Shown here: piece by piece, positions 47,326 through 57,837 of the stretch | Numbering within the stretch: the stretch's first letter is position 1 | How the letters are laid out: every line of letters begins with the position of its first letter | From: Streptococcus ilei | Lineage (GTDB): Bacteria; Bacillota; Bacilli; Lactobacillales; Streptococcaceae | Direction: 5' to 3' | Length of the DNA stretch: 64,000 nt | Assembly (NCBI RefSeq): GCF_000479335.1 | Contig: NC_022584.1 | Span: forward strand, 1,860,001 to 1,924,000 | Position numbers and translations under genes: made by a program | Notes under the pieces: model-generated | Databases searched by the model: none | What the model was told of the DNA's origin: nothing | Seen by the model: only the letters and a program-made list of their open reading frames with translations

Positions 47326-48558
47326 ATGAAATTAAATCGTGTTGTTGTAACAGGCTATGGCTTGACATCTCCAATCGGAAACACTCCAGAAGAATTTTGG
47401 AATAGCTTAAAAGAAGGAAAAATTGGAATTGGTCCGATTACAAAATTTGACCACAGTGACTTTGCTGTTCATAATGCAGCTGAAATCCAAGATTTCCCAT
47501 TTGATAAATACTTTATCAAAAAAGATACAAACCGCTTTGACAACTACTCATTATATGCTTTGTATGCCGCTCAAGAAGCTGTGAATCATGCAGGTTTAGA
47601 TGTAGAAGCTATTGATAAAGATCGTTTTGGTGTCATTGTTGCTTCTGGTATCGGTGGTATCAAAGAAATCGAAGATCAAGTGATTCGCTTGCATGAAAAA
47701 GGGCCAAAACGTGTCAAACCAATGACCCTTCCAAAAGCTCTGCCAAATATGGCATCTGGTAATGTTGCTATGCGTTTTGGAGCTAATGGAATTTGTAAAT
47801 CGATCAATACTGCTTGTGCCTCTTCCAATGATGCGATTGGGGATGCTTTCCGTGCCATTAAATTTGGTTTCCAAGATTTGATGTTGGTAGGTGGTTCAGA
47901 AGCTTCTATTACGCCATTTGCAATTGCCGGTTTCCAAGCCCTAACAGCTCTTTCAACAACAGAAGATCCAACTCGTGCTTCTATTCCATTTGATAAAGAT
48001 CGGAATGGATTTGTAATGGGTGAAGGATCAGGTATGTTGGTACTTGAAAGTTTGGAACACGCTGAAAAACGTGGTGCAACCATTCTTGCTGAAGTGGTGG
48101 GCTACGGTAATACCTGTGATGCTTACCATATGACTTCTCCACATCCAGAAGGTCAAGGTGCTATCAAGGCAATGAAGTTGGCTTTGGATGAGGCAGAAAT
48201 TGAACCAGCTCAAGTTGATTATGTCAACGCCCATGGAACCTCTACTCCAGCAAATGAAAAAGGAGAAAGTGGTGCAATCGTTTCTGTATTTGGTACAGAA
48301 GTTCCAGTATCTTCTACAAAATCATTTACAGGTCACCTCTTGGGAGCAGCAGGGGCAGTTGAAGCTATTGCGACAATTGAAGCAATTCGCCATCAATATG
48401 TTCCAAAAACTGCTGGAACACAAGAGTTATCAGATTATATTGAAGCCAATGTCATCTTTGGTGAAGGGCAAGAACGTCCGATTTCCTATGCTATTTCCAA
48501 TACATTTGGATTTGGAGGACACAATGCTGTCTTAGCCTTTAAACGTTGGGAGGGATAA
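47326..48558 (+). CDS. fabF: 3-oxoacyl-ACP synthase II FabF
   Basis: 410 residues. Elongating condensing enzyme. Catalytic Cys in SINTACASSNDAIG (about 164), His in VNAHGTSTPANE and KSFTGHLLGAAG. Followed two bases later by accB, so elongation and malonyl-CoA supply are co-transcribed. Confidence 0.95.
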   Translation: MKLNRVVVTGYGLTSPIGNTPEEFWNSLKEGKIGIGPITKFDHSDFAVHNAAEIQDFPFDKYFIKKDTNRFDNYSLYALYAAQEAVNHAGLDVEAIDKDRFGVIVASGIGGIKEIEDQVIRLHEKGPKRVKPMTLPKALPNMASGNVAMRFGANGICKSINTACASSNDAIGDAFRAIKFGFQDLMLVGGSEASITPFAIAGFQALTALSTTEDPTRASIPFDKDRNGFVMGEGSGMLVLESLEHAEKRGATILAEVVGYGNTCDAYHMTSPHPEGQGAIKAMKLALDEAEIEPAQVDYVNAHGTSTPANEKGESGAIVSVFGTEVPVSSTKSFTGHLLGAAGAVEAIATIEAIRHQYVPKTAGTQELSDYIEANVIFGEGQERPISYAISNTFGFGGHNAVLAFKRWEG

Positions 48559-48559
48559 A

Positions 48560-49042
48560 GTGAATATTCAAGAAATTAAAGACCTAATGAGTCAATTTGA
48601 CCAATCCAGTCTTCGTGAATTTAGCTATCAAAATGCAACGGATGTGCTATCATTTAGTAAAAATACTGGCAGTGTAGCTAGCTCGCAACCTGCTACGCCA
48701 GCTCCTGTAGTTCAGGAAGTGGCGCCCGCTGTTGAAAGCCCTGTTGTTCTCGCAGAAGAACCAGCTGCTCCGTCAGCTCCAGAAGTTGCTCCAACAGTAG
48801 CAGCAGAAGGGGAAGTAGTTGAAAGTCCTCTTGTCGGTGTAGCTTATTTAGCTTCAGGTCCAGATAAACCAGCTTTTGTTCAGGTTGGAGATAGCGTTTC
48901 AAAAGGCCAAACTTTATTGATTATTGAAGCAATGAAAGTCATGAATGAAGTTCCTGCGCCAAGAGATGGAATCGTCACTGAAATCCTTGTTTCAAATGAA
49001 GAAATGGTCGAGTTTGGGAAAGGATTGGTACGGATTAAATGA
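48560..49042 (+). CDS. accB: Biotin carboxyl carrier protein AccB
   Basis: 160 residues with GTG start. N-terminal helical part (1-30), Pro/Ala/Val/Glu-rich mobile linker (about 38-90), C-terminal biotinyl domain with the biotinylation Lys in EAMKVMNE (near 126). Subunit of acetyl-CoA carboxylase. Overlaps fabZ by 4 bases. Confidence 0.95.
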   Translation: MNIQEIKDLMSQFDQSSLREFSYQNATDVLSFSKNTGSVASSQPATPAPVVQEVAPAVESPVVLAEEPAAPSAPEVAPTVAAEGEVVESPLVGVAYLASGPDKPAFVQVGDSVSKGQTLLIIEAMKVMNEVPAPRDGIVTEILVSNEEMVEFGKGLVRIK

Positions 49043-49461
49043 TCGATATTCAAGCTATTAAAGAGGCTCTTCCGCATCGCTATCCGATGTTGTTGGTGGA
49101 TCGCGTCCTTGAAACAAGTGAGGATACGATTGTAGCCATTAAGAATGTGACGATCAATGAGCCCTTCTTTAATGGGCACTTTCCAAGCTACCCAGTAATG
49201 CCAGGTGTCCTCATTATGGAAGCCTTGGCACAAACTGCCGGTGTCTTAGAATTATCCAAACCAGAAAATAAAGGGAAATTAGTCTTTTACGCTGGAATGG
49301 ATAAGGTTAAATTTAAAAAACAAGTCGTTCCGGGAGATCAGCTCGTGATGACGGCTACCTTTGTCAAGCGTCGTGGTTCGATTGCGGTCGTGGAAGCAAA
49401 AGCGGAAGTCGATGGGAAATTAGCTGCTAGCGGGACCCTAACATTTGCAATTGGTAACTAG
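49039..49461 (+). CDS. fabZ: 3-hydroxyacyl-ACP dehydratase FabZ
   Basis: 140 residues, hot-dog fold. Start [13 protein letters not shown], catalytic His in [14 protein letters not shown] and Glu in MEALAQTAG. Forms the enoyl-ACP reduced by FabK. Confidence 0.95.
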   Translation: MIDIQAIKEALPHRYPMLLVDRVLETSEDTIVAIKNVTINEPFFNGHFPSYPVMPGVLIMEALAQTAGVLELSKPENKGKLVFYAGMDKVKFKKQVVPGDQLVMTATFVKRRGSIAVVEAKAEVDGKLAASGTLTFAIGN

Positions 49462-49471
49462 GGAGGTTTCT

Positions 49472-50839
49472 ATGTTCCGAAAAATTTTAATCGCGAATCG
49501 TGGTGAAATTGCGGTCCGGATTATTCGAGCTGCTCGTGAATTAGGAATTGAAACAGTCGCTGTCTATTCAACGGCTGATAAAGAAGCCTTGCATACCTTA
49601 CTAGCGGATGAAGCAGTTTGTATTGGGCCTGCCAAGTCAACCGAGTCTTATTTGAACATGAATGCTGTTTTATCTGCAGCAGTTTTGACTGGATCAGAAG
49701 CGATTCACCCAGGATTTGGATTTTTGAGTGAAAATTCGAAGTTTGCCACCATGTGTGAAGAAGTAGGGATTAAGTTTATTGGACCATCAGGATCTGTTAT
49801 GGATATGATGGGTGATAAAATTAATGCCCGAGCACAAATGATCAAAGCAGGCGTACCTGTGATTCCAGGATCAGATGGTGAAGTTCATACAGCTGAAGAA
49901 GCCTTGGAAGTTGCTGATCGGATTGGCTATCCTGTTATGCTGAAGGCGTCAGCTGGAGGTGGCGGTAAAGGTATCCGTAAAGTAGAACGGGCAGAGGACC
50001 TAGTTCCAGCTTTTGAATCTGCTTCGACAGAAGCTAAGGCGGCCTTTGGCAATGGAGCTATGTATCTTGAACGCGTCATCTACCCAGCTCGTCATATTGA
50101 GGTTCAAATTTTGGCTGACCAATTTGGACATGTGGTTCATTTGGGTGAACGGGATTGTTCCCTTCAAAGAAACAACCAAAAAGTCCTCGAAGAATCTCCA
50201 TCCGTAGCAATCGGTAAGACAATTCGAGACCAAATCGGATCTGCAGCTGTCCGCGCGGCAGAATCTGTTGGCTATGAAAATGCTGGGACAATCGAGTTTC
50301 TTTACGATGAAGGTAAAGGCGAATTTTACTTCATGGAGATGAATACTCGGGTTCAAGTTGAGCATCCCGTGACAGAATTTGTCACTGGAATTGATATCGT
50401 GAAAGAGCAAATTAAGATTGCTGAAGGCCAAGAATTGTCTGTGCGTCAAGAAGATATCCAAATTTCCGGTCATGCCATTGAATGCCGGATCAATGCGGAA
50501 AATCCTGCCTTTAACTTTGCACCAAGTCCAGGAAAGATCACCAATCTCTACCTTCCAAGTGGAGGGGTTGGCTTGCGCGTGGATTCTGCAGTCTATCCTG
50601 GCTATACGATTCCACCTTACTACGATAGTATGATTGCCAAAATCATTGTCCATGGAGAGAATCGTTTCGATGCCTTGATGAAGATGCAACGCGCCCTCTA
50701 TGAGTTGGAAATTGACGGTGTAATGACCAACAGTGATTTCCAATTGGATTTGATTTCAGATTCGAATGTGATTGCTGGTGATTACGATACCGCCTTTCTG
50801 ATGGAAAAATTTTTACCAAATTATCAGAAAAATCAATAA
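49472..50839 (+). CDS. accC: Biotin carboxylase AccC
   Basis: 455 residues from the ATG at 49472 (GGGAGG upstream; the usual start MFRKILIANRGEIA). ATP-grasp enzyme that carboxylates biotin on AccB: Gly-rich loop SAGGGGKGIRKV, metal/ATP residues in EFYFMEMNTRVQVEHPVTE. Usual length. Confidence 0.95.
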   Translation: MFRKILIANRGEIAVRIIRAARELGIETVAVYSTADKEALHTLLADEAVCIGPAKSTESYLNMNAVLSAAVLTGSEAIHPGFGFLSENSKFATMCEEVGIKFIGPSGSVMDMMGDKINARAQMIKAGVPVIPGSDGEVHTAEEALEVADRIGYPVMLKASAGGGGKGIRKVERAEDLVPAFESASTEAKAAFGNGAMYLERVIYPARHIEVQILADQFGHVVHLGERDCSLQRNNQKVLEESPSVAIGKTIRDQIGSAAVRAAESVGYENAGTIEFLYDEGKGEFYFMEMNTRVQVEHPVTEFVTGIDIVKEQIKIAEGQELSVRQEDIQISGHAIECRINAENPAFNFAPSPGKITNLYLPSGGVGLRVDSAVYPGYTIPPYYDSMIAKIIVHGENRFDALMKMQRALYELEIDGVMTNSDFQLDLISDSNVIAGDYDTAFLMEKFLPNYQKNQ

Positions 50840-50927
50840 GCATTGAACTTTGTAAATGTGAGATTCATTTTCACAAGGAATGAACGCGCACAATTACAAA
50901 GTTCTTTTACCAAGTAAGGAGAAGTTG

Positions 50928-51788
50928 ATGGCTTTATTTTCTAAAAAAGATAAGTACATTCGAATTAATCCCAATCGGTCGGCCATTGAAGCACCTCAGC
51001 CGAAACCAGAGGTTCCAGATGAGTTGTTTTCTCAGTGTCCGGGCTGTAAACATACCATTTACCAAAAGGATCTAGGAAGTGAACGTCTGTGTCCTAAGTG
51101 TGGCTATACCTTCCGTATTTCTGCTGTAGAACGGCTTCAATTGACGATTGATCCAGGAAGCTTTATTGAACTGTTTACGGGTATTGAGACCAAGGACCCG
51201 CTTAAGTTTCCAAACTACAAGAAGAAATTGGCGACTGTTCGTGAATTAACAGGGCTTGATGAGGCTGTGTTAACAGGAACTGCAAAAATCGGGGGCCATA
51301 AAGTCGCTCTTGGTATTATGGATTCCAATTTTATCATGGCTTCTATGGGCTCTGTGGTCGGTGAAAAGATTACCCGCCTATTTGAATTGGCGACAGAAGA
51401 AAAGCTCCCAGTCGTGCTCTTTACAGCTTCTGGTGGTGCTCGGATGCAAGAAGGAATCGTCAGTTTGATGCAGATGGCTAAAATCTCTGCAGCTGTTCAA
51501 AGACACTCAAAAGCAGGCTTGTTTTATCTTACCGTTCTAACAGACCCAACAACAGGAGGGGTAACGGCGTCATTTGCAATGGAAGGGGATATCATCATTG
51601 CAGAGAGTCAAGCCCTTGTGGGATTTGCAGGTCGTCGAGTGATCGAGTCAACCGTGCGGGAACAGTTGCCGGATAATTTCCAAAAGGCTGAATTTTTACA
51701 AGAGCATGGCTTTGTGGATGTGATTGTCCAGCGTAGTGATATGCGTTCAACAATCGCAGACTTGTTAGCCTTTCATGGAGGGAAGTAA
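50928..51788 (+). CDS. accD: Acetyl-CoA carboxyltransferase beta subunit AccD
   Basis: 286 residues from the ATG at 50928, chosen on AAGGAG six bases upstream and the family start [14 protein letters not shown]-terminal four-Cys zinc ribbon (CPGCKHTIY...CPKCGYTF), then the crotonase-like carboxyltransferase core ([12 protein letters not shown]). Works with AccA. Shares one base with accA (TAATG). Confidence 0.94.
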   Translation: MALFSKKDKYIRINPNRSAIEAPQPKPEVPDELFSQCPGCKHTIYQKDLGSERLCPKCGYTFRISAVERLQLTIDPGSFIELFTGIETKDPLKFPNYKKKLATVRELTGLDEAVLTGTAKIGGHKVALGIMDSNFIMASMGSVVGEKITRLFELATEEKLPVVLFTASGGARMQEGIVSLMQMAKISAAVQRHSKAGLFYLTVLTDPTTGGVTASFAMEGDIIIAESQALVGFAGRRVIESTVREQLPDNFQKAEFLQEHGFVDVIVQRSDMRSTIADLLAFHGGK

Positions 51789-52558
51789 TGACAAGAATAA
51801 CACAAATTATTAAAGAAGCTCGTGACCAAGGACGTTTGACAGCTCTTGATTATGCTCATGGAATTTTTGAAAACTTTATCGAACTACATGGAGATCGGAA
51901 TTTCCGAGATGACGGTGCAGTGATTGGTGGAATTGGTTGGCTTGGAGATCAAGCGGTAACGGTTGTCGGGATTCAAAAAGGAAAGAATCTTCAGGATAAC
52001 CTCAGTAGAAACTTTGGTCAACCCCATCCTGAAGGTTATCGAAAAGCTTTGCGTCTGATGAAACAGGCGGAGAAGTTTGGTCGTCCAGTAGTAACCTTCA
52101 TCAATACCGCGGGTGCTTATCCGGGTGTTGGCGCTGAAGAACGGGGACAGGGTGAGGCTATCGCGCGTAACCTCATGGAAATGAGTGATTTAAAGGTTCC
52201 GATTATCGCAATTATCATCGGGGAAGGTGGCTCAGGTGGCGCCCTTGCTCTGGCTGTAGCGGACAAGGTCTGGATGTTGGAGAACTCTATCTATGCCGTC
52301 TTGAGTCCAGAAGGATTTGCTTCTATTCTATGGAAAGATGGAAGCCGTGCCATGGAAGCTGCTGAGTTGATGAAGATTACTTCGCATGAGTTGTTAAATA
52401 TGGATATTGTAGACAAGGTGATTCCGGAGCATGGTTTCTCAAATGGAGAACTACTCGCTCAAGTGAAGAAGGAAATTCAAGCAGAATTGAAGGAACTACA
52501 AGCTTTGTCTCTCGAAGATCTGCTAGAGCAACGCTACCAGCGTTTTCGTAAATATTAA
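51788..52558 (+). CDS. accA: Acetyl-CoA carboxyltransferase alpha subunit AccA
   Basis: 256 residues; core motifs [25 protein letters not shown] and [21 protein letters not shown]. Partner of AccD; last gene of the fab/acc cluster, closed by a terminator shared with convergent serS. Confidence 0.95.
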   Translation: MTRITQIIKEARDQGRLTALDYAHGIFENFIELHGDRNFRDDGAVIGGIGWLGDQAVTVVGIQKGKNLQDNLSRNFGQPHPEGYRKALRLMKQAEKFGRPVVTFINTAGAYPGVGAEERGQGEAIARNLMEMSDLKVPIIAIIIGEGGSGGALALAVADKVWMLENSIYAVLSPEGFASILWKDGSRAMEAAELMKITSHELLNMDIVDKVIPEHGFSNGELLAQVKKEIQAELKELQALSLEDLLEQRYQRFRKY

Positions 52559-52559
52559 A

Positions 52560-52596
52560 AAAACTGAGCTTGCAGATGCAAGACTCAGTTTTTTAT
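52560..52596. terminator. Bidirectional terminator between accA and serS
   Basis: AAAACTGAG/CTCAGTTTT outer stem around CTTGCA/TGCAAG, T run on the plus strand and A run giving T on the minus strand. Confidence 0.9.
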
Positions 52597-52603
52597 TCTT
52601 ATC

Positions 52604-53881
52604 TTATTTTGGTGCAATAACTTCAGCTCCACCCATGTATGGACGAAGGACTTCTGGAATGGTTACAGAACCATCTGCGTTTTGATAGTTTTCAAGAATA
52701 GCAGCGACGGTACGTCCAACAGCCAATCCTGAACCATTCAAAGTGTGAAGAAGTTTGACTTTACCATCGGCTTCATCACGGTAGCGGATTTGCGCGCGTC
52801 GTGCTTGGAAATCTTCTGTGTTGGAACAGCTTGAGATTTCACGGTAGGTATTTTGTGCTGGGATCCAGACTTCCAAGTCGTAAGTCTTAGCGGCTGAGAA
52901 GCCCATATCTCCTGTAGAAAGAGCTACGACACGGTATGGCAAGTTCAACTTTTGAAGGATATTTTCAGCGTTAGCTGTCATCTTTTCCAATTCTTCATAT
53001 GATTCTTCCGGTTTGGCAAATTTAACCATTTCAACCTTGTGGAATTGGTGCAAACGAATCAAGCCACGTGTATCACGACCAGCAGAACCAGCTTCTGAAC
53101 GGAAAGATGGGCTCATGGCAGTAAAGTAGATCGGAAGATCCTTCCCATCGATGATTTCATCACGGTAGTAGTTCGTTAGAGGCACTTCAGCGGTTGGAAT
53201 CAAGACATAGTTAGTGTCGCTGAGTTCAAAAGTATCTTCCTTGAATTTTGGATATTGTCCGGTACCAAACATAGAATCATGGTTAACCATGTAAGGGGTG
53301 ATGACTTCAGTATAGCCTTCCTTACCGTGCTCATCTAGCATAAAGTTGTAGATAGCACGTTCCAAACGAGCTCCCAGGCCTTTATAGAAGAGGAAGCGGG
53401 CACCAGTGACTTTTCCACCACGTTCCCAGTCAAGGATATCTAAGTCTTCCCCAAGATCCCAGTGGGCTTTTGGTTCAAAGTCAAACTCACGAGGAGTTCC
53501 CCAACGGCGAACTTCTACGTTATCGTCCTCGTCTGCACCAATAGGAACACTATCAGCTGGGATGTTTGGAAGAGTCGTAGTAAATTCTGTCAATTTAGCA
53601 TCGATTTCCGCTAATTCTGCATCTAGCGCTTTGACTTCAGCAGATAGGGTTTGCATGGCAGCAATCTTGTCGTCTGCATTTTCCTTGTTGCGTTTGGCTT
53701 GAGCAATTTCAGCAGAAACGGTGTTACGCTCTGCCTTGAGGGTTTCAACCTTGACTAAGATGTCACGACGTTTAGCATCGATTTCCTTCATCTCATTTAA
53801 GATAGCAGCGTCTACCCCACGTGTCGCCAATTTTTCAGCAACCGTATCAAAATCGGTACGAATTCGTTTAATATCTAACAT
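52604..53881 (-). CDS. serS: Seryl-tRNA synthetase
   Basis: 425 residues from the ATG at 53881 (AAAGGAG five bases upstream; start [12 protein letters not shown]). N-terminal coiled-coil arm (about 30-105) that grips the long arm of tRNA-Ser, then a class II catalytic core with motif 2 [24 protein letters not shown] and motif 3 ([18 protein letters not shown]). Controlled by the T-box leader upstream. Confidence 0.95.
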   Translation of the reverse strand: MLDIKRIRTDFDTVAEKLATRGVDAAILNEMKEIDAKRRDILVKVETLKAERNTVSAEIAQAKRNKENADDKIAAMQTLSAEVKALDAELAEIDAKLTEFTTTLPNIPADSVPIGADEDDNVEVRRWGTPREFDFEPKAHWDLGEDLDILDWERGGKVTGARFLFYKGLGARLERAIYNFMLDEHGKEGYTEVITPYMVNHDSMFGTGQYPKFKEDTFELSDTNYVLIPTAEVPLTNYYRDEIIDGKDLPIYFTAMSPSFRSEAGSAGRDTRGLIRLHQFHKVEMVKFAKPEESYEELEKMTANAENILQKLNLPYRVVALSTGDMGFSAAKTYDLEVWIPAQNTYREISSCSNTEDFQARRAQIRYRDEADGKVKLLHTLNGSGLAVGRTVAAILENYQNADGSVTIPEVLRPYMGGAEVIAPK

Positions 53882-53896
53882 AGCTTCTCCTTTAAC

Positions 53897-54072
53897 AAAA
53901 AACACACCTGTTATAGTGTTGGAGTGGCAGGGCCACGGTTCCATCCAACTTCACAGGTGTGCACTTGATTCAATATTGTATTTTAAAGAAACGGTAGAAT
54001 TTCAATTAAGGTTTCTATCTGCTCACAGCAACCGCAGACTTTCTGAAAGAGCCTCTTAACTTACTTATCCGT
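53897..54072 (-). promoter_or_regulatory. T-box leader of serS
   Basis: On the minus strand the leader holds a stem I apical region (GGTTGCTGTGAGCAG), a specifier region AATTCTACC that places TCT (Ser) as likely specifier codon, the T-box sequence GGATGGAACCGTGG (around 53934-53948) and a terminator CACACCTG/CAGGTGTG with T run (53897-53961). Uncharged tRNA-Ser should favour the antiterminator and turn serS on. Ends approximate. Confidence 0.88.
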
Positions 54073-54080
54073 TTTTGTTT

Positions 54081-54109
54081 ATTATACAAGAAAAGAAGCT
54101 ATTTTGCAA
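54081..54109 (-). promoter_or_regulatory. Promoter of serS
   Basis: On the minus strand TTGCAA, 17-bp spacer, TATAAT; the -35 lies inside the 3' end of manO. Confidence 0.78.
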
Positions 54110-54467
54110 ATAGATTTTTTATTTTAGCTGCGATGGTTTGGATCAAGGTCGGCAATTTGACAATTTTATCATTTCCAAGGTGTTCACGGGCAATTTTTAA
54201 GATTTTTCCCGAGTCTTTAGAAGCAAACAGGAATTTGCTTTCCTTGGTATAGATTTCAAAATGGCGGCTAATTTTACGCCCGGATACGTTGGCTCCAATC
54301 TGTTCGATTTCTTTCCAGGGAATTTGGACGTAGTCTTCTACATTAGCATCTGCATAAAATTCAAAAGCCACGTCTCCAACTAAAATTTTTCCAACCTTTC
54401 CTCCCACTCCTAGATAAGAGACTCCTGTGGTATGGAATTCAACGGTTTTATTCTGCGATTGCGCCAT
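54099..54467 (-). CDS. manO: DUF956 protein ManO
   Basis: 122 residues of the DUF956 family, found next to mannose-type PTS genes (KTVEFHTTGVSYLGVGGKVGKILVGDVAFEFY). GRAM/PH-like fold suspected; its exact role in PTS control is not settled. CAGGAGG before the ATG. It follows the manLMN terminator and has its own extended -10 (TGATATAAT, 54495-54500 with TG upstream on the minus strand). Confidence 0.85.
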   Translation of the reverse strand: MAQSQNKTVEFHTTGVSYLGVGGKVGKILVGDVAFEFYADANVEDYVQIPWKEIEQIGANVSGRKISRHFEIYTKESKFLFASKDSGKILKIAREHLGNDKIVKLPTLIQTIAAKIKNLFAK

Positions 54468-54507
54468 TCTTTCCTCCTGATTTCAAGTAATTCTATTATA
54501 TCATAAT

Positions 54508-54534
54508 AAAAAGAAGGCCGAAACCTTCTTTTTA
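54508..54534 (-). terminator. Terminator after manN
   Basis: AAAAAGAAGG-CCGAAA-CCTTCTTTTT; T run on both strands. Confidence 0.85.
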
Positions 54535-54545
54535 TTGATTTTTGC

Positions 54546-55457
54546 TTACATCAAGCCAGCAACGTGTGCCAAGACACCGATGACAAAGAGGGCGATAATG
54601 ATGGTGATAGGAGATACTTTTTTCTTAAGCAACCACATACAAGCAAAAGTAAGAAGTAAGCCCATCAAACCAGGAATCAATGAATCCAAGTTTTGTTGGA
54701 AAGTCGTAACTTTTTCCGGTGTTTGAGATAGGCCTGAACCAACTTGAGCGAAGGCTTCTTGGATTCCCTTGTATCCTTCAGGAAGTTTATCCCAGTGGAT
54801 ATAAGCTTTATCGTCTAGCTTAACTGATGAGACATTGAAGATAAATTTAATCGATACCCAACGTTCTACTAAGACAGCGAGGATAAACATCCCAAGGATA
54901 GAAGCTCCTTTAGTGATATCTTGCAAGATTCCACCAGACATATCTTTGGTAATTTCAGAACCGGCTTTGTATCCAAGTTCTTGGGTATACCACAAGAAGG
55001 ACATACGAATTGCGTTCCATGCAAGGAAGAAGATGAGTGGACCAAGGATATTACCAGTCAAGGCAAGAGATGCACCAAGTGCTCCAAGGATCGGACGAAC
55101 TGTAAACCAGAAGACTGGATCTCCGATACCAGCCAAAGGCCCCATCATACCAATTTTAACCCCTTGGATAGCAGCATCATCAATAGCAGCACCGTTTGCT
55201 TTTTCTTCTTCAAGGGCAAGAGTAACCCCGATGATTGGAGCAGCTACGTATGGGTGAGTGTTGAAGAACTCCATGTGACGCTCAAGAGCAGCCGCTTGGT
55301 CTTCTTTCTTGGTGTAGAGTTTTTTGATAGCTGGGATCAATGAGTAAGCCCAACCCAAGTTTTGCATCCGTTCGTAGTTCCAAGAACCTTGCAAGAAGGT
55401 TGAACGCCACCAAACTTTTTGACGATCTGATTTAGATAATTGTAATTTTTCAGTCAT
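54546..55457 (-). CDS. manN: PTS mannose/glucose transporter subunit IID
   Basis: 303 residues. Membrane subunit of the mannose-family PTS with ManM; start TEKLQLSKSDRQKVWWRSTFLQGSWNYERMQNLG is typical of IID. One main C-terminal helix (LLLTFACMWLLKKKVSPITIIIALFVIGVLAHV). Also the usual receptor of class IIa bacteriocins in this family. Gap of 18 bases from manM. Confidence 0.94.
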   Translation of the reverse strand: MTEKLQLSKSDRQKVWWRSTFLQGSWNYERMQNLGWAYSLIPAIKKLYTKKEDQAAALERHMEFFNTHPYVAAPIIGVTLALEEEKANGAAIDDAAIQGVKIGMMGPLAGIGDPVFWFTVRPILGALGASLALTGNILGPLIFFLAWNAIRMSFLWYTQELGYKAGSEITKDMSGGILQDITKGASILGMFILAVLVERWVSIKFIFNVSSVKLDDKAYIHWDKLPEGYKGIQEAFAQVGSGLSQTPEKVTTFQQNLDSLIPGLMGLLLTFACMWLLKKKVSPITIIIALFVIGVLAHVAGLM

Positions 55458-55475
55458 GATAGTGTCACACCTTTC

Positions 55476-56279
55476 TTAATAGTCTTCGAGAATATCGCCG
55501 ATTGGGTCATTAGAAGTAGCGACTCCGCCACCTCCGTTGCCACCTTTCTTAGAAAGTGAAAGGTAAATCAAGGCAAGGGCAACACCAATCGCTCCAAGAG
55601 CAATCAAAGTTAATTCGCTGACGGCAGCAAGTGCAAAACCAATGGCAAAGAATGGCCAAACTTCACGGCTTGCCATCATGTTGATAACCATAGCATAACC
55701 AACGGCTACAACCATACCCCCACCGATTTGCATACCGTCTGACAACCAAGCAGGCATCGCTTCAAGCGCACCTTTAACAGTTTCAGCAGGGATCATCAAC
55801 AAGAGGGCTGCAGGAATAGCGATACGAAGACCTTGAAGAAGAAGAGCTACAAAGTGAGCGCGTTCTACCCCTTTGATATCACCTTTTTTAGCAGCAGCAT
55901 CGGCAGTGTGGACCAAACCAACAGAGAGAGTACGGACGATCATGGTCAAGAAAAGACCAGCGACTGCAAGTGGAATAGCCACACCTTGAGCCACAGCGAT
56001 TCCTTTAGAGCTAAAGTCACCACCAAGAACCAAGATAATCGCAGCAGCGACAGATGCAAGAGCAGCATCGGGTGCAACGGCAGCTCCAATGTTTGCCCAG
56101 CCAAGTGCAAGTAATTGAAGGGAACCACCAAGCATCACACCGGCAGTCAAGTTACCTGTTACCAAACCGATTAAGGTACAAGCAACAAGTGGTTGGTGGA
56201 ATTGGAATTGGTCAAGGATACCTTCAAGACCTGCTAAGAAGGCAACAACGACCACTAATACCATAGAAATAATAGACAT
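55476..56279 (-). CDS. manM: PTS mannose/glucose transporter subunit IIC
   Basis: 267 residues, about eight membrane segments, IIC of the mannose family (LEGILDQFQFHQPLVACTLIGLVTGNLTAGVMLGG; Ala-rich WANIGAAVAPDAALASVAAAI). Ends in a Gly-rich tail. Forms the channel with ManN. Confidence 0.94.
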   Translation of the reverse strand: MSIISMVLVVVVAFLAGLEGILDQFQFHQPLVACTLIGLVTGNLTAGVMLGGSLQLLALGWANIGAAVAPDAALASVAAAIILVLGGDFSSKGIAVAQGVAIPLAVAGLFLTMIVRTLSVGLVHTADAAAKKGDIKGVERAHFVALLLQGLRIAIPAALLLMIPAETVKGALEAMPAWLSDGMQIGGGMVVAVGYAMVINMMASREVWPFFAIGFALAAVSELTLIALGAIGVALALIYLSLSKKGGNGGGGVATSNDPIGDILEDY

Positions 56280-56306
56280 GTTTAAAATCCTTTCGTAAGT
56301 AATCGA

Positions 56307-57296
56307 TTATTGAACGTTAGCTTTGTTAATTAAGTCAAACAAATCTTTCTTAGAGTCATTTGGCACTTTACGGACATCAAATTCTACTCCAAGATCACGC
56401 ATTTTTTCAAATGTAGCCACATCTTCTTTATCCATTGACAACACATTGTTAACCATGGTTTTACCAGTTGAGTGGGCCATTGAACCAACGTTCAAGGTTT
56501 TAATCGGAACACCACCTTCGATGGCACGAAGAGCATCCTGAGGTGTTTCAAATAAGATCAAAGCATGTGTTTCACCAAAGCGTGGATCTTTTGCGACGTC
56601 GATCAATTTTTGAATTGGGACTACGTTTGCTTTTACACCATTTGGTGCCGCCTGCTTAATCAACTCTTTACGGAGTTCATCTTTGGCAACTGAGTCTGAA
56701 GCAACGATAATGCGATCTGCTTTTGAATCAGGAGTCCAAGCAGTAGCGACTTGTCCATGAAGGAGACGAGTATCGAGACGAGCAAGGTTGATTTTGAGTT
56801 TGCCATCTCCAATCACTGTTCCCTCTGGAATAGCAGCTTGGGCAACAGGGGCAGCGGAAGCAGTGCTTGCTTCTTCGACAGGATTCAATTCTTCTGGAAG
56901 AGCTTTGATTCCATCTTTAGATTCTTTGATGATGTTTGCAGCGACTTGATCAACGCCTGCATTTGCATCCATCAAACGCTCTGTATAAGCTTGAATCAAC
57001 ATCGGAAGATTTAATCCAGTGATGATCGCAAATTTACGCTCTGGATTTTCTCCCATAACGCGACTCGCTTGGTTAAATGGAGAACCACTCCAAAGGTCAG
57101 CCAAAACCAAGATTTCATCTTCTGCATCAAATGCGGCAACAGCAGCATTGAATTTAGCATAGAGATCATCTGGGCCTTCACTTGGCATGAACGTAACCAC
57201 TTGAACTTTCTCTTGATCCCCAAAGATCATCGAGCCGGATTGGTGGATTCCAGCTGCAAATTCACCGTGGCTAGCAATAATGATACCAATACTCAT
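56307..57296 (-). CDS. manL: PTS mannose/glucose transporter subunit IIAB
   Basis: 329 residues from the ATG at 57296 ([14 protein letters not shown]; an in-frame ATG at 57305 lies one base after AGGAGG and is less likely). IIA domain with phospho-His10 (about 1-130), Ala/Pro linker (about 145-165), IIB domain with phospho-His in [15 protein letters not shown]. Relays phosphate from HPr to incoming glucose, mannose or glucosamine and contributes to carbon repression. Promoter carries a cre site. Confidence 0.94.
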   Translation of the reverse strand: MSIGIIIASHGEFAAGIHQSGSMIFGDQEKVQVVTFMPSEGPDDLYAKFNAAVAAFDAEDEILVLADLWSGSPFNQASRVMGENPERKFAIITGLNLPMLIQAYTERLMDANAGVDQVAANIIKESKDGIKALPEELNPVEEASTASAAPVAQAAIPEGTVIGDGKLKINLARLDTRLLHGQVATAWTPDSKADRIIVASDSVAKDELRKELIKQAAPNGVKANVVPIQKLIDVAKDPRFGETHALILFETPQDALRAIEGGVPIKTLNVGSMAHSTGKTMVNNVLSMDKEDVATFEKMRDLGVEFDVRKVPNDSKKDLFDLINKANVQ

Positions 57297-57359
57297 TATT
57301 GACATTCCTCCTTATAAAATTTGTTTGACTTTCAGTTTAAGAAAACTTTAAGCTTATCT

Positions 57360-57388
57360 ATTATAAAACGTTTTCATGATAAAGTCAA
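57360..57388 (-). promoter_or_regulatory. Promoter of manLMN with cre site
   Basis: On the minus strand TTGACT, 17-bp spacer, TATAAT. The spacer holds ATGAAAACGTTTTAT (57363-57377), one mismatch from the CcpA consensus WTGNAANCGNWNNCW, so CcpA binding would block polymerase. Confidence 0.8.
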
Positions 57389-57616
57389 TTTTTCAGTACT
57401 AAATTAAAGGAAAAAGAAGAGCTTTAATATATTAAATAATTAACATTTATCTTTGGGTGTTAGCAGAGTTTTTCACTACAGAACTCGGAAGGCCTTTGGA
57501 AATCCTTGACAAAATGGGAGTGAAGGGGATTCGGAGTTTCTGAAATGATTAGTAGTCGGTTCTAAGGGGTAAAATAAAGATATAGAAACTCCTTTCAGGC
57601 CCTGCTTGTGAGAAAC
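57389..57616. other. Intergenic stretch without recognisable gene
   Basis: AT-rich sequence between the manL promoter and the adh scar. I see only an inverted GGAGTTTCT...AGAAACTCC pair (about 57533-57597); no coding frame with a ribosome site. Confidence 0.5.
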
Positions 57617-57648
57617 TAAAAAAGACCAGCCCAGTTGGACTAGTCTTG
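57617..57648 (-). terminator. Terminator left behind by the lost adh gene
   Basis: On the minus strand AAGACTAGTCC-AACT-GGGCTGGTCTT with T run, one internal wobble. Confidence 0.75.
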
Positions 57649-57661
57649 TAGATTCAGTTGT

Positions 57662-57747
57662 TTAGTTGGTGAAGTCAAGTACCATACGTCCTTGAATGGT
57701 TCCAGCTTCCATTTCGTCAAAGACTTTGACAGCATCTCCTACTGGAC
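57662..57747 (-). pseudogene. 3' remnant of a zinc alcohol dehydrogenase gene (AdhP type)
   Basis: On the minus strand the last 28 codons of an AdhP-type gene remain: RPVGDAVKVFDEMEAG then TIQGRMVLDFTN and stop. The rest (about 310 residues) is gone. Sequence upstream (57748-57900) looks like the promoter and ribosome site of the lost gene. In pneumococci an adh gene lies at this place between manL and the Cof-type gene, so this is a deletion scar; that synteny is from memory. Confidence 0.78.
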
Positions 57748-57837
57748 GTTAGAGACGGTAATAAAACGAGAAGTAAAATCACTAGAATCATTATCGTATG
57801 AAACGAGCTAGGCTCCTTTTTTATTTTTGTTATGTTA

